Source: Tetracentron sinense
Taxonomy: Eukaryota; Streptophyta; Magnoliopsida; Trochodendrales; Trochodendraceae
Assembly: GCA_015143295.1 (NCBI GenBank)
Contig: CM026570.1
Location: 28,650,445-28,714,444 of the forward strand
DNA length: 64,000 bases
Reading direction: 5' to 3'
Position numbers and translations under genes: made by a program
In this document: piece by piece, positions 21,079 to 33,222 of the stretch
How positions within the stretch are numbered: the first letter of the stretch is position 1
Layout of the letters: every line of letters starts with the position of its first letter
Notes under the pieces: generated by a model
What the model saw: only the letters and a program-made list of their open reading frames with translations
Databases searched by the model: none
What the model was told of the DNA's origin: nothing

Positions 21079-21363
21079 TATCACGCTCCAAAATACCCCC
21101 TAGGAGTTTAGGGATACTTTAGGTGGACTATACAAACCTGCCAAACCATCCTGTAATGAACAAGGCAAAATATAATACTAATACAATGATAATCAGAGCG
21201 CGGAAGCTAAACATAAAAATGCGGAAGCGCAACCAATTCTTTTTTTTTTCTTCTAAAGTTCCAAAACAGTATTCCAAGTTTAACATATGTACAACACGTC
21301 TAAGCCTAAGGTGGACAGGCCCACCTAACCAAATACAAAAGACAAAATACAACTCTGTCTCGC

Positions 21364-21519
21364 TCAATAGTCACCCCCGTGGGGCCAATGGTCTAAGTCT
21401 CTCGCCTCCCCCTGAGGCTCGACTACTAGATCCTCATAAGGTTCCTCCTCGCCATAGTCCTCCTCTATCCAAGGACCCGGATCACAAATGTCGAGAGGGA
21501 CTCGGGTACCTGCCGACAT
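21364..21519 (-). CDS. Small acidic ORF inside 3' LTR of element B (51 codons)
   Basis: Minus-strand ATG-TCG-GCA-GG starts a frame with DICDPGPWIEEDYGEEEPYED, a variable middle and the end HWPHGGDY before TGA. Start context and the PW(V/I)EE core match those in elements A, D and F, while nucleotides differ widely, largely at third positions. No known family is recognised. Whether it is translated is unknown. Confidence 0.45.
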   Translation of the reverse strand: MSAGTRVPLDICDPGPWIEEDYGEEEPYEDLVVEPQGEARDLDHWPHGGDY

Positions 21520-21735
21520 GAAAGTACGGCTGAGCATGGAATACTCAGCGAGTACAAGCCCCTAACTAACAATGGTAATTACGAACAACATCATATACAA
21601 GTAATGGGAGGAGTATAGTTCATAATCATTTCTAGCAACCTCATACATAAACATTTTATCAAGTCATAATTATTATGAAACTAAAACATGTCTATGCATC
21701 ATACAATTCCTCTTTGAGTTGTCCTTTCAATATTT

Positions 21736-22207
21736 CTTATGAGCCAGAGGTTAGCACCCGCATATCCCTGGGCTACCAACCTCTTTGACAGTACAATACC
21801 TTTCTTATGAGCCAGGGGTTAGCACCAGCACATCCCTGGGCTACCAACCCCCTTGACAGTACAATACACTTCTTATGAGCCAGAGGCTAGCACCTGCACA
21901 TCCCTGGGCTACCAGCCTCCTTGACAGTACAATACCTTTCTTATGAGCCAGGGGTTAGCACCCGCACATCCCTGGGCTAACTAACCTCCTTGACAATACC
22001 ATTTCCTTTCTTATGAGCCAGAGGTGAGCACCCTTAACCGGGGCTACCAACCTCCTTGACAGTGCAACATTTCCGAGACCTTTCTTATGAGCCAGGGGTT
22101 AGTACCCGCATGATCCCTGGGCTACCAACCCCCTTGACAATGCAATACGTTTCTTATGAGCCAGAGGCTAGCACCCGCATAATCCTGGGCTACCAACCTC
22201 CTTGACA
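21736..22207 (-). repeat. Tandem array, 7 units of about 70 bp, LTR of B (left)
   Basis: Units read TTATGAGCCAGAGGTTAGCA...CCCTGGGCTACCAACCTCC...TTGACAGTACAATAC on the plus strand. AGCC-N3-GGCT or its G-T wobble form GGTT is kept in each unit. The right LTR of B has the same seven units. Confidence 0.93.
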
Positions 22208-23028
22208 ATATCCTCCATCTACATATGTGCTCGTGCATAGCAATCGTGAAATCATGATGACATATAGCATTTTAAAAATTCCCAACTCACATGAGAATTT
22301 TAAGAAGCGAAATAAACACATGCATACAACTTGCCAAATGGGGAACATTTATGTGACTCATGCTTTCAAATCTTAGTTTATTCATGCATTCTATCAAACA
22401 TGTGGTATTCAACCTTTTTACCTTTAGTTATTTCATATTTTCTCATTCAAACATTTCATCAAACACTTGGGGTGTGTTCATTATGCGTAATATGCCCTTC
22501 CACCATTTTTTTCCATCATTCAACACATCACAACATGGCATCCAATCGCCTCCACTCTTCATCCATTCATACATTCCATCATTTGTTTGTATTATCTTGT
22601 TTATGTTTTAGGGATTTAGCATATACCATCACAAGGGAGCAATGGGGAAGGTTCAACACATATTTACTTATAAAAATCCTAGGTTATTACCAAAGTAACT
22701 AGGAAGAGTGTACTAACCTTGAAAAGGGAAAGAGAAATCCTTGAGGATGATGTAGAAATGCTGCCCTAGCTTGGAAGAGGTACTCCACACGAGCTTGAGG
22801 TTGGATTTGGAAAATCCAAGCCTTTAGAACGGTTCTAGGGTTCTAAAACCCTTGATTCTCTCAAGTGGAAAACCCTAGATGTAAATCCCCCTTCTCTTCT
22901 CTTCTTCTCTCTCAAAACCTTCTAAGTGAGGTGAATGAAGCCCTAAAGGCTCAGGCAAGCCCTTATGGGTAAGGGTTAACACCCAAAAGACGAAAACGCC
23001 CTTACTAAAAATTCTGCAAAACTCGATA

Positions 23029-23214
23029 GACCGAGCGATCGATGCTTATGACCGATCGATCGGTTGCCTACCGAGCGATCGGTGTTATTGACCGATCGAC
23101 CGGTCAAAAACATGCTCTCTGGAAAATTTCCCCATACAAAATTTCTGACCAGTCGATAGCCACCGATCGATCGGTTTTGGACCGATCGATCGCTGATGAG
23201 GACCGATCGATCGG
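23029..23214 (-). repeat. Palindromic CCGATCGATCGG cassette, LTR of B (left)
   Basis: About seven copies of ACCGATCGATCGGT and ACCGAGCGATCGGT lie in the cassette slot. Two units are missing from the right LTR of the same element (30516-30660), so copy number changed after insertion or during replication. Confidence 0.88.
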
Positions 23215-23426
23215 TGCTCTGCAGGTTCCACTATTTTGACCATATCTTTTGACTTATTCGTCCGATTTTGACGATTCAACTTGCGTTGGATTCGTCTTTC
23301 GAAAACGGACATTTTTGACATTTCGGAATTTCCGATTTCTCCCTTATTTATTAATTATACTATGAGGAAGGCCAATTGGTAACGAAAATGCTATTCATTA
23401 AAGTTGGAAAAGTCCGGGGTGCTACA

Positions 23427-23440
23427 TTCTCCCCCCCTTA
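23427..23440 (-). promoter_or_regulatory. Polypurine tract of element B
   Basis: On the minus strand TAAGGGGGGGAGAA directly precedes the 3' LTR. Confidence 0.9.
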
Positions 23441-23517
23441 CAAAAATTTCATCCCCGAAATTTGGACAATACATACATGTGTAAAACTATAACAAAATAC
23501 AAGTGAATGTCAAGGCC

Positions 23518-26500
23518 TTAAACAAATAAATGAGGGTACTTTTCTCGTACTTCGGCTTCTCGTTCCCAAGTAGCTTCCTCCCTTGAATGGTGTTGCCATC
23601 TTACCAAGACCAAGGGAACAGTCTTGTTGCGCAAGACTTGATCTCGTCTATCCAAGATCTGCACCGGTTGTTCAACTAGGGTGAGGTCCTCTCGGATCTC
23701 TATCGGATCAAGCTCGATGACATGAGAAGGATCCGGGATATACTTCCGAAGCATTGAGATGTGAAATACGTTGTGGATCGCTGCCATGTGAGCGGGCAAG
23801 ACAACTCGGTAAGCTACCTCACCAACTCGAGTAATGATCTCGAATGGACCCACATATCTCGGGCTAAGCTTGCCTCTTTTCCTGAATCTTATAACCCCCT
23901 TGGTTGGTGAAATCTTGACAAAAACAAAGTCACCAACTCGATATTCAAGATCCCTCCTTCGGTTGTCGGCATAGCTTTTCTGTCGGTCTTGTGCGGTCTT
24001 CAACCTTTCCCGGATGAGCTTGACTCTATCTGCAGTTTGTTCAATCAACTCGGGGCCCAAAATTTTTCTTTCTCCCACTTCATCCCAATACAACGGAGAT
24101 CTACAACTCCTTCCGTACAAAGCCTCAAAGGGTGCCATCTGTATGCTTGCCTGGTAACTATTGTTGTAGGCGAATTTCACCAAAGGTAGGTGATCCTCCC
24201 AACTTCCCTTGAAGTCTAGCATACATGCACGGAGCATGTCTTCAATAATCTGATTCACTCGCTTGGTTTGCCCATCCGTCTGTGGATGGAAGGCCGTGCT
24301 AAAGTCTAGTCGGGAACCCATGGCATCCTGAAAACTTCTCCAGAACCTGGATGTGAACCTTGAATCCCGGTCTGAGACAATGCTCACTGGCACTCCGTGC
24401 AATCGGACTATCTCTTTGATGTATAAGGCAGCTAACTGATTTGAGTTGAATGTAGTCCGGTACGGTAAGAAATGGGCGGACTTCGTGAGTCTGTCAACCA
24501 CAACCCATATCGCATCAGTCTTTTTAACTGTCTTTGGCAACCCCACGATGAAGTCCATAGAGATATGTTCCCACTTCCACTCGGGAATAGGGAGAGACTG
24601 CAACAGACCCGCCGGTCTCCTGTGCTCAGCCTTGACTTGTTGGCACACCAAGCATCGGGACACGTACTCCGCTATTTCTCGCTTCATGTTCCGCCACCAA
24701 AAGTGCTTCTTCAAGTCCCTATACATCTTGGTACCCCCGGGGTGAACGGTGTACTTGGACCGGTGAGCCTCGTACAAGATTTCTCGCTTAAGCTTCTCAT
24801 CGGCTGGGACACATACTCTTCCCTTGAAAGTGATAATTCCATCATCCCTCACCGCAAAATCCTTGCTGCCACTTTTAACTGACTGGTCTCGGTAAGACAG
24901 TAGCTCGGCATCCATTCCCTGCAACTCCCTGGTCATGCTTAGGATATATGGCCTAACTGTGATGTTAGCCATTACTGGCCCAAAAGTAGGGAGACTAAAA
25001 CTGATGTCGAGGTTGGATGCATCTTCTAACAACCTCCATTCCCTCAGCATCATGTGCGCCAAAAGTCCAGTGGGCTTCCGGCTAAGAGCATCGGCTACAA
25101 CGTTCGCCTTGCCCGGATGATATTGAATGGAACATTCGTAGTCTTTCAAAAACTCTACCCATCTCCTCTGCCTTAAATTCAATTCCTTTTGGGAGAACAG
25201 GTACTTCAAGCTTTTATGGTCCGTAAATACGTCGAACTGTTCCCCATAGAGATAATGTCGCCAAATCTTCAAGGCAAATACAACCGCGGTGAGCTCTAAA
25301 TCGTGAGTGGGATAATTCTTCTCATGCTCTTTCAATTGCCTGGAGGCGTAAGCAATGACTTTGCCGTGCTGCATAAGTACACATCCCAACCCCACATGCG
25401 AGGCGTCACTGTAAACCACAAAACCACCACTGCCGGATGGCACAGTAAGGACGGGGGCCGTGGTGAGGCGTTTCTTCAACTCCTGAAAGCTCACTTCGCA
25501 TTTGTCGCTCCAATTAAACTTGGCATTCTTCCTCGTCAAGTAAGTGAGAGGTGCAGCCAAACTGGAGAATCCCTCCATAAATCTCCAATAGTAGCCTGCC
25601 AGCCTGAGAAAACTACGTATCTCCGTGACGCTCTTGGGTCTCTCCCATCTCATAACTGCCTCTATCTTTGCCGGGTCAACAGAAATGCCCTCAGCCGACA
25701 CTACGTGGCCTAGGAACGCCACCTTCTCCAACCAAAATTCACACTTGCTTAACTTAGCGTATAGCCTATGCTCCCTCAATATCTCTAGAGCAAGACGAAG
25801 GTCTCGTGCGTGATCTTCCCGTGTCTGGGAATACACCAAAATATCATCTATGAACACAATCACACATCGATCCAAGTACGATCGGAACACCCGGTTCATC
25901 AAATCCATGAACGCCGCCGGTGCATTCGTCAGCCCAAAAGGCATGACAAGGAACTCGTAGTGCCCATACCGAGTCCTGAAAGCCGACTTCGGAACATCTG
26001 CCGCCTTGATCTTTAACTGATGATACCCCGATCTAAGATCAATCTTGGAGAAAAATCTCGCTCCCTTCAGTTGGTCAAACAAGTCGTCTATCCGAGGCAA
26101 AGGATAACGATTCTTAATAGTTATCTTGTTCAACTGCCGGTAATCTATGCACATTCTCATTGACCCGTCTTTTTTTTTCACAAAGAGGACCGGAGCTCCC
26201 CATGGTGACACACTTGGTTGGATGAAACCAAGTTGTTGTAACTCCTCAATTTGCTTCTTTAATTCCTCAAGCTCTATTGGGGCCATTCTATATGGTGCCC
26301 TTGAAATCGGAGCGGTGCCTGGAGTAAGCTCTATAGCGAACTCAATCTCCCGATCCGGAGGCAATCCGGGAAGTTCCTCCGGAAACACATCCAAGAACTC
26401 ACTCACGACCGGAATGACCGAGGAGTTTTGTGCTTCTGGGTTTGCTAAGCTCAAAGCTGCGAGGCGAGCAATGTCTCTTTCCCTCAACCCTCGAAAGTGA

Positions 26501-26845
26501 AATGGCTTAACTCCCATCGGCTCAAAGTTCACCATCTTCTCGAAACATGCCACATGTCCATGGTGAGCCGATAGCCAATCCATACCAAGTATGACATCGA
26601 AATATAAGTCTTGGAAGTCCAGGATGATGAGGTCGGCTAACAACTCATTCTGTCCCACTTGGACTACACAGTCCCTGTATATACGGTCCGTGTCCACTGA
26701 CTTGCCGAGCGGTGTGGAGATGGTTAATTCATGCTTCAACTGACTGGACTTGGTTGGAAATCCTTTCGTAAAGCTAGGCGATACAAAGGAATGAGTGGAT
26801 CCTGTGTCGATCAACACTCGGGCTAGGCATTCACTAATAACGCGC
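23518..26845 (-). CDS. pol: Pol of element B: protease, RT, RNase H, integrase, chromodomain
   Basis: The open frame of 1099 codons (26817 to 23518) is the longest in the window. From its first residue: protease DTGSTHSF at 4-11; RT with [17 protein letters not shown] at 214-230 and FIDD at 322-325; RNase H Asp 471, Glu 508, Asp 533 and Asp 576; integrase zinc ligands His 685, His 692, Cys 722, Cys 725; core Asp 755 and Asp 816. Where relatives have the catalytic Glu (QTER), position 852 is Lys (QTKR). The GPF/Y module is near 990 and the Tekay-type chromodomain tail at 1045-1099. Between the intron acceptor (26845) and 26817 about four bases are missing compared with C and F, shifting the spliced gag-pol frame. 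The element is therefore dead by at least two lesions despite its intact look. Confidence 0.93.
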
Positions 26846-26981
26846 CTGTGTAATTAATTAAATTCACGTTAATAGATTTCACGCAATAACACATAAGTAT
26901 AGGTAGCATGTCATACATATAAGCAATCACATTACATAATAACAGCCAATTACAACTCGAAACTTTAGCATGATAGCGTAC
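26846..26981 (-). other. Putative gag-protease intron, element B
   Basis: The 136-bp segment reads, on the minus strand, GTGCAAG/GTACGC at the donor and TAATTACACAG/GCGC at the acceptor. Unspliced gag stops a few codons into it at 26965-26967. Confidence 0.6.
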
Positions 26982-28217
26982 CTTGCACGACATCGTCAGA
27001 TGCACGTGCATCTCGTTCCGATAAGGCAAAAACCTGACCCTGGTTTGCCCTACGAGGCGGTGGAGTGGACGGTGTGGGTCGTGAAGGCCTAGACGCAGAA
27101 GCCTGTGAGGATCCCGGCTGGGAATCCTGTCGAACTCGGGGCCTACTCCCATGGGGCTGGATAGGCTGTAGCTGCCTACGAGGGCAATCCCTGACCATGT
27201 GATTCACATCCCCACAGTGAAAGCACCCACCTGAAATCCTCCGACATTTGCCAATCCTGTGTCTCCGGCCACAATAGGAGCACTCCTCAAATTTTGATGA
27301 GGATGCAAGTGGAACATAGCGGGTGGCCTGCGAAAATGTGGGACGAGGTACCGGTGTAGTGGTAGGCCGAGATATTTGTGATGTCAAGGGAGGCCTCTGT
27401 GACCGTATCAGCCTGGATGCCTGATATGGGGCTGTCCTAACCCTCTTCTCTGCCGACCCTGAACTACTCGACTGGCCTCGAGTCATATCCCTTCTCTTGA
27501 AGAATCTTCCGAATTCTTCTCGGCAAGCTTCGCCTTGCTCACAACCTCTCCCCAGGTAGCCACCTGGAACATCGAGACCCTGTCTCTAATGGAGGGTTTC
27601 AATCCCCGCTCAAATTTCCTAACTCGCATATGCTCTGATGCAATTAGGTGAGGTGCGAATCTCGATAACTCCACGAAGGTAGCCTCATAATCGGCCACAC
27701 TCAACTCTCTTTGTTCAAGAGTCATGAATTCAATCTCCTTCTGTTCTTTGACAGCTGCTGGAAAATACTGCTTATAGAAGACATCCAAAAATTCCGGCCA
27801 TGTCCACGGCTCCCCTGCCCTGGTGGACTCCCTCTATCTCTGTGCGGCTCTCCACCAATGCTCGGCCGTACCTTCCATCACGAAGGTGGCCCAGTCCACT
27901 CTCTGTTCATCCGTGCAGTGGAGCGCTCTAAAAATCTTTTCCAATTGCATCACCCATGCCTCGGTGACCATGGGGTCAGTAGTACCAAGAAAGGTAGGAG
28001 GACGTAATCTCCTAAATGCCTCCAATCCTGAAGCATGGTGTGCCGGAGGTGGCGGAGGTGTAGAAGGAGTAACAGCAACCGGCCTTGCTGCTAACATAGC
28101 CAAAGTCTCGGCTATAGATGCAAAAGCTTGGGCAAAATCGGGTTGCTCGTCATCGGAAGGGGCATCACTTCCATTTCCCCTCGTATTGTATCCGCGACCC
28201 TGAGCACCGCGTCTCAT
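26965..28217 (-). pseudogene. gag: Gag of element B, interrupted
   Basis: The start is ATG at 28217 (MRRGAQGRGYNTRGNG). The Gag domain follows (AWVMQLEKIFRALHCTDEQRVDWATFVMEGTAEHWW). A TAG at about 27831-27833 interrupts; the frame resumes with MDVFYKQYFPAAVKEQKEIEF and RVRKFERGLKPSIRDRVSMF, then a small indel near 27485 shifts it. The last part has the basic linker, zinc knuckles CSYCGRRHRIGKC and CFHCGDVNHMVRDC, and the end ARASDDVVQG before the intron donor. Confidence 0.9.
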
Positions 28218-28438
28218 GATGTGATCCTGAGAACGACAGTACCACATGAGTCTAACTTGGATACGTGTTTAGCAATAATTCAATAATTGCACAATATTTA
28301 ATAACAATTTTAGCATCCCTATCATTTATTGAGCATATGACAATTCATTCAACGTATACACAGCAACAACAAGCATACGTTCGTGTTCTAGCGTAGGTTA
28401 CTAAGTGCGGTTTGGCTTTCCAACCAGTTATCGACTAA

Positions 28439-28454
28439 GACTAAGTTATTAGTC
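28439..28454 (-). promoter_or_regulatory. Leader hairpin downstream of primer site, element B
   Basis: GACTAA-GTTA-TTAGTC (plus-strand reading) is a 6-bp stem at the position of the GACTAAC/GTTAGTC hairpin of C and F. Confidence 0.5.
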
Positions 28455-28543
28455 TATACTTGGAATACGACTCCTCTTAGTGGCCTAAGACCTTGTTCAA
28501 TCATAGTGTCAGTTCTAGTGACCCTAAGGACTCTAACGCCTAG

Positions 28544-28555
28544 GCTCTGATACCA
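28544..28555 (-). promoter_or_regulatory. Primer binding site of element B
   Basis: Minus-strand TGGTATCAGAGC lies four bases from the LTR end. Confidence 0.95.
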
Positions 28556-28844
28556 CCTCTGTCACGCCCCAAAATACCCCCTAGGAGTTTAGGGATACTT
28601 TAGGTGGACTATACAAACCTGCCAAACCATCCTGTAATGAACAAGGCAAAATATAATACTAATACAATGATAATCAGAGCGCGGAAGCTAAACATAAAAA
28701 TGCGGAAGCGCAACCAATTCTTTTTTTTTTTTTCTAAAGTTCCAAAACAGTATTCCAAGTTTAACATATGTACAACACGTCTAAGCCTAAGGTGGACAGG
28801 CCCACCTAACCAAATACAAAAGACAAAATACAACTCTGTCTCGC

Positions 28845-29000
28845 TCAATAGTCACCCCCGTGGGGCCAATGGTCTAAGTCTCTCGCCTCCGCCTGAGGCT
28901 CGACTACTAGATCCTCATAAGGTTCCTCCTCGCCATAGTCCTCCTCTATCCAAGGACCCGGATCACAAATGTCGAGAGGGACTCGGGTACCTACCGACAT
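28845..29000 (-). CDS. Small acidic ORF inside 5' LTR of element B (51 codons)
   Basis: It has the same length and reading as the copy at 21364-21519 with a few substitutions (MSVG for MSAG). The core DICDPGPWIEEDYGEEE is intact. In the 5' LTR this would be part of the RNA leader, upstream of gag. Confidence 0.45.
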   Translation of the reverse strand: MSVGTRVPLDICDPGPWIEEDYGEEEPYEDLVVEPQAEARDLDHWPHGGDY

Positions 29001-29215
29001 GAAAGTACGGCTGAGCATGGAATACTCAGCGAGTACAAGCCCCAAACTAACAATGGTAATAACGAACAACATCATATACAAGTAATGGGAGGAGTATAGT
29101 TCATAATCATTTCTAACAACCTCATACATAAACATTTTATCAAGTCATAATTATTATGAAACTAAAACATGTCTATGCATCATACAATTCCTCTTTGAGT
29201 TGTCCTTTCAATATT

Positions 29216-29687
29216 TCTTATGAGCCAGAGGTTAGCACCCGCATATCCCTGGGCTACCAACCTCCTTGACAGTACAATACCTTTCTTATGAGCCAGGGGT
29301 TAGCACCAGCACATCCCTGGGCTACCAACCCCCTTGACAGTACAATACACTTCTTATGAGCCAGAGGCTAGCACCCACACATCCCAGGGCTACCAGCCTC
29401 CTTGACAGTACAATACCTTTCTTATGAGCCAGGGGTTAGCACCCGCACATCCCTGGGCTAACTAACCTCCTTGACAATACCATTTCTTTTCTTATGAGCC
29501 AGAGGTTAGCACCCTTAACCGGGGCTACCAACCTCCTTGACAGTGCAACATTTCCGATTCCTTTCTTATGAGCCAGGGGTTAGTACCCGCATGATCCCTG
29601 GGCTACCAACCCCCTTGACAATGCAATACGTTTCTTATGAGCCAGAGGCTAGCACCCGCATAATCCTGGGCTACCAACCTCCTTGAC
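29216..29687 (-). repeat. Tandem array, 7 units of about 70 bp, LTR of B (right)
   Basis: Unit for unit it matches the array at 21736-22207. Confidence 0.93.
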
Positions 29688-30515
29688 AATATCCTCCATC
29701 TACATATGTGCTCGTGCATAGCAATCGTGAAATCATAATGACATATAGCATTTTAAAAATTCCCAACTCACATGAGAATTTAAGAAGCGAAATAAACACA
29801 TGCATACAACTTGCCAAATGGGGAACATTTATGTGACTCATGCTTTCAAATCTTAGTTTATTCATGCATTCTATCAAACATGTGGTATTCAACCTTTTTA
29901 CCTTTAGTTATTTCATATTTTCTCATTCGAACATTTCATCAAACACTTGGGGTGTGTTCATTATGCGTAATATACCCTTCCACCATTTTTTTCCATCATT
30001 CAACACATCACAACATGGCATCCAATCGTCTCCACTCTTCATCCATTCATACATTCCATCATTTGTTTGTATTATCTTGTTTATGTTTTAGGGATTTAGC
30101 ATATACCAACACAAGGGAGCAATGGGGAAGGTTCAACACATATTTACTTAGAAAAATCCTAGGTTATTACCAAAGTAACTAGGAAGAGTGTACTAACCTT
30201 GAAAAGGGAAAGAAAAATCCTTGAGGATGATGTAGAAACGCTGCCCTAGCTTGGAAGAGGTACTCCACATGAGCTTGAGGTTGGATTTTGGAGAATCGAA
30301 GCCTTTAGAACGGTTCTAGGGTTCTAAAACCCTTGATTCTCTCAAGTGGAAAACCCTAGATGTAAATCCCCCTTCTCTTCTCTTCTCTTCTTCTCTCTCA
30401 AAACCTTCTAAGTGAGGTGAATGAATCCCTAAAGGCTCGGGCAAGCCCTTATGGGTAAGGGTTAACACCCAAAAGATGAAAACGCCCTTACTAAAAATTC
30501 TGCAAAACTCGATAG

Positions 30516-30660
30516 ACCGAGCGATCGGTGCTTATGACCGATCGATCGGTGTTATTGACCGATCGACCGGTCAAAAACATGCTCTCTGGAAAATTTTCTC
30601 ATACAAAATTTCTGACCAGTCGATAGCCACCGATCGATCGGTTTTGGACCGATCGATCGA
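30516..30660 (-). repeat. Palindromic CCGATCGATCGG cassette, LTR of B (right)
   Basis: The cassette is shorter than its partner at 23029-23214 by two repeat units. Confidence 0.88.
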
Positions 30661-30872
30661 TGCTCTGTAGGTTCCACTATTTTGACCATATCTTTTGACT
30701 CGTTCGTCCGATTTTGACGATTCAACTTGCGTTGGATTCGTCTTTCGAAAAAGGACATTTCTAACATTTCAGAATTTCCGATTTCTCCTTTATTTATTAA
30801 TTATACTATGAGGAAGGCCAATTGGTAACGAAAATGCTATTCATTAAAGTCGGAAAAGTCCAGGGTGCTACA

Positions 30873-31256
30873 CGAGCAATGTCCCTTTCCCTTAATCCTC
30901 GAAATTGAAATGCATTTACTCCCTTTGGCTTGAAATTCACCACTTTCTCAAAACATGCAACATGGCCATGGTGGGTTGCTAGCAATCCATACCAAGAATG
31001 ACGTCAAAGTCTAAATCTTGGAAATCCAAAATGATAAGGTCGGCCAATAGTTCATTCTCCCCTACTTGAACCACACTATCTCTGAATATCTTATCCGTAT
31101 CAACTGACTTACTGAGTGGAGTTTCAATGGTCAACTCCAGTTCCAATTGATTAGCCTCAGTCAAAAAGCCCTTTACAAAACTGGGTGAAACAAAGGAGTG
31201 AATGGATCCTGTGTCGATCAACACTCGGGCGAGGCACTCGTTCACTAATAAAGCGC
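30873..31256 (-). pseudogene. pol: Element C pol: protease and linker, right of element B
   Basis: The frame reads from the intron acceptor: [21 protein letters not shown] with the protease active site, then [25 protein letters not shown] and [11 protein letters not shown], where a one-base deletion near 30985 shifts the frame. The linker RERDIAR then reaches the junction with element B at 30873. It continues at 21078. Confidence 0.9.
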
Positions 31257-31400
31257 CTGTGCGGTTAAATAACTACTATCAGTAGATTTCAAACAATAAC
31301 AAGTATCATACACAGGAAACCCCTAGTATAAATAATCACAAAACAAACCATAGAAATTTTTTTTTTCCTTCCCAACTTAAGCTCTAGAATTCGTGCATAC
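31257..31400 (-). other. Putative gag-protease intron, element C
   Basis: The 144-bp segment has donor GTGCAAG/GTATGC and acceptor TTTAACCGCACAG/GCGC on the minus strand. Removal keeps the frame from VVQG into ALLVNE. Unspliced gag stops at 31384-31386. Confidence 0.62.
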
Positions 31401-32636
31401 CTTGCACGACATCGTCGGATGCAAGTGCGTCTCTCTCGGATAAGGCAAAGACTCTGCCCTGGGTGGCTGGCCGAGGAGGCCGTGTAGACTGTGAGGCTCT
31501 CAAAGCCTGGGAAGGGCTAGGCTGAGATGTCTGTCTAATCGAGGGCCTGCTCTCTGAAGACTGAGCCAGCAAATGAAGTCGGGGACAATCTCTAACCATG
31601 TGGCCATAGTCACAACAATGGAAGCAACTTCCTGTAACCCTCCGGCATTCTCCTGTAGGATGCCTCCTTCCACAAAGGGTACAGATATCATGCGTATAGG
31701 TGGGAGGAGCATATCCCGTAGCCTGAGTCACTACGGGGCGAGTGGCCTAAGTGAAAGCCGGGTGAAAAGCCGGTAGAGAAAAAGGGCGGGGAGTCTGTGG
31801 TGCCGAATATATCCTCTGTGATTGAGCCGGCCCTGCGGACTGATACAGCTAGTCCTTGCTCTTTTCTCCTCTGAACTACTTGACTATCCTTTCTCCATTC
31901 CTCTTCTTTTGAAGAACTCCTCGGAGTTCGACTCGGCCAACAGTGCCTTATCAACAACTTCTGAGTATGTCTAATGTCTAAACATCGAGACTCGATCCTT
32001 CAGGTAGGCCTTCAATCCTCTCTCAAATTTCTGGGCTTTCATAGCCTCGGTCACTATCATATGTGGAGCAAACCGAGATAGCTCTGAAAACTTAGCCTCA
32101 TAAGCGACTACTGACATATTACCTTGCTCCAAGGTAATAATCTCCACCTCCATCTTCTCTTTCATCCCGACCGGGAAGTACTTTTTGTTGAAAACATCCA
32201 AGAATTCTTCCCAAGTCTAGTCTTGACCTTGCCGAGTCAACTCTCGAGTCCGAAGTGCGGATTTCCACCAATGGTCGGCCTCGCCTTCAAGCATAAAGGC
32301 GACCCAAGTAACCCTCTTTGCCTCAGTAGGCGCCAACACAGAGAAGATCTTTTCTAGTTGCCGGATCCAACCCTCGGCAACAAGTGGAACAATGCTTCCA
32401 CAAAAAGTTGGAGGCCTCATTCTCCAGAAAGCTTCTATCCCGGCTTGAGCTCGGTTAGGAGGGGCCGGTATAAGTGCGGCATTAGACGGAGTGGCCGGTT
32501 GCCTTGCCGCCAACATAGCCAAAGTCTCGGCTATGGACGCGAATGCTTGTGCAAAGTCAGGTTGATCATCACCCGATGGAGCATCACCTCCATTGCCCCT
32601 CGTGTTGTACCCGCGACCCCGGGTATTCCGTCTCAT
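31384..32636 (-). pseudogene. gag: Gag of element C, interrupted
   Basis: The start is ATG at 32636 (MRRNTRGRGYNTRGNGGDAPSG), almost the same protein as in element F. Stops interrupt at about 32217 (Trp codon TGG to TAG in QDWTW) and 31971 (after VSMFRH), and indels follow. The Gag domain (WIRQLEKIFSVLAPTEAKRVTWVAFML, GEADHWWKSAL) and two zinc knuckles (CTLCGRRHPTGEC, CFHCCDYGHMVRDC) are recognisable. Confidence 0.9.
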
Positions 32637-32838
32637 GATTTCTCCTGAGAACGACAATACAACATGAGTCTAACTTGGATACGCATTTAGCAAAAATTTT
32701 GCAATTCACTCAATACATATTCATCAAGCATATTTAATAAGCACAACACAATTAATGCACCCATGGTATACAACACAATATCATACATACAATTCGTGTT
32801 CTTAGCGTAGGACTCTAAGTTTGGTTGAGATTCAACCT
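32637..32838 (-). other. Leader of element C, gag-proximal part
   Basis: The sequence between gag and primer site is cut here by element D. It continues at 47642. It matches the leader of F (55828-56139), including TTCTCAG/GAGA just before the gag ATG. Confidence 0.85.
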
Positions 32839-32843
32839 ATTTT
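32839..32843. repeat. Target site duplication of element D, left copy
   Basis: ATTTT immediately precedes the LTR. The second copy is at 47637-47641. The empty site is reconstructable from the leader of F. Confidence 0.9.
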
Positions 32844-33055
32844 TGTAGCACCCCGGACTTTTTCATCCTTAATGAATAGCACCTTCGTAGCTAATTGGCC
32901 ATTTTTGTAGTCTAATTAATAAATAAGGGAGAAATCGAAAATTCTGAAACGTCAGAAATGTGCGTTTTCGAAAGACGAACCCAACGCAAGTTGAATCGTC
33001 GAAATCCGACGAGCGAGTCAAAAGATATGGTCAAAACAGTCCAGACATACAGAGA

Positions 33056-33222
33056 ACCGATCGCTCAGTCCAGTCAGCGATCGATCGGTAGCTATCGCGC
33101 GGTCAGAAATTTTGTATGGGGAAATTTTCCAGAGAGTGAGTTTTTGACCGGTCGATCGGTCATAAACACCGATCGCTCGGTAGGCAACCGATCGATCGGT
33201 CATAACCACCGATCGCTCGGTC
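33056..33222 (+). repeat. Palindromic CCGATCGATCGG cassette, LTR of D (5')
   Basis: Six or so palindromic units lie between the same conserved flanks as in the LTR at 5105. Confidence 0.85.

Larger units (their letters stand above)
21079..23426 (-). mobile_element. Element B 3' LTR (Ty3/gypsy, minus strand)
   Basis: The LTR lies between the CGAGC duplication and the polypurine tract. It is nearly identical to the partner LTR at 28560-30872, apart from repeat-unit differences in the palindrome cassette (about 36 bp longer here) and scattered substitutions. One terminal base is changed (TATCACG for TGTCACG). Confidence 0.93.
28560..30872 (-). mobile_element. Element B 5' LTR (minus strand)
   Basis: The LTR ends TGTCACGCC (plus reading) at the primer side and GGTGCTACA at 30872. 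It is followed by CGAGC, the second copy of the target duplication, inside the pol of element C. Confidence 0.94.

Noticed and set aside
21736-22207. Regular repeats that look like a CRISPR array
   Set aside because: The interval is a tandem array in an LTR, the spacers are themselves repeated, and the context is a plant retrotransposon.
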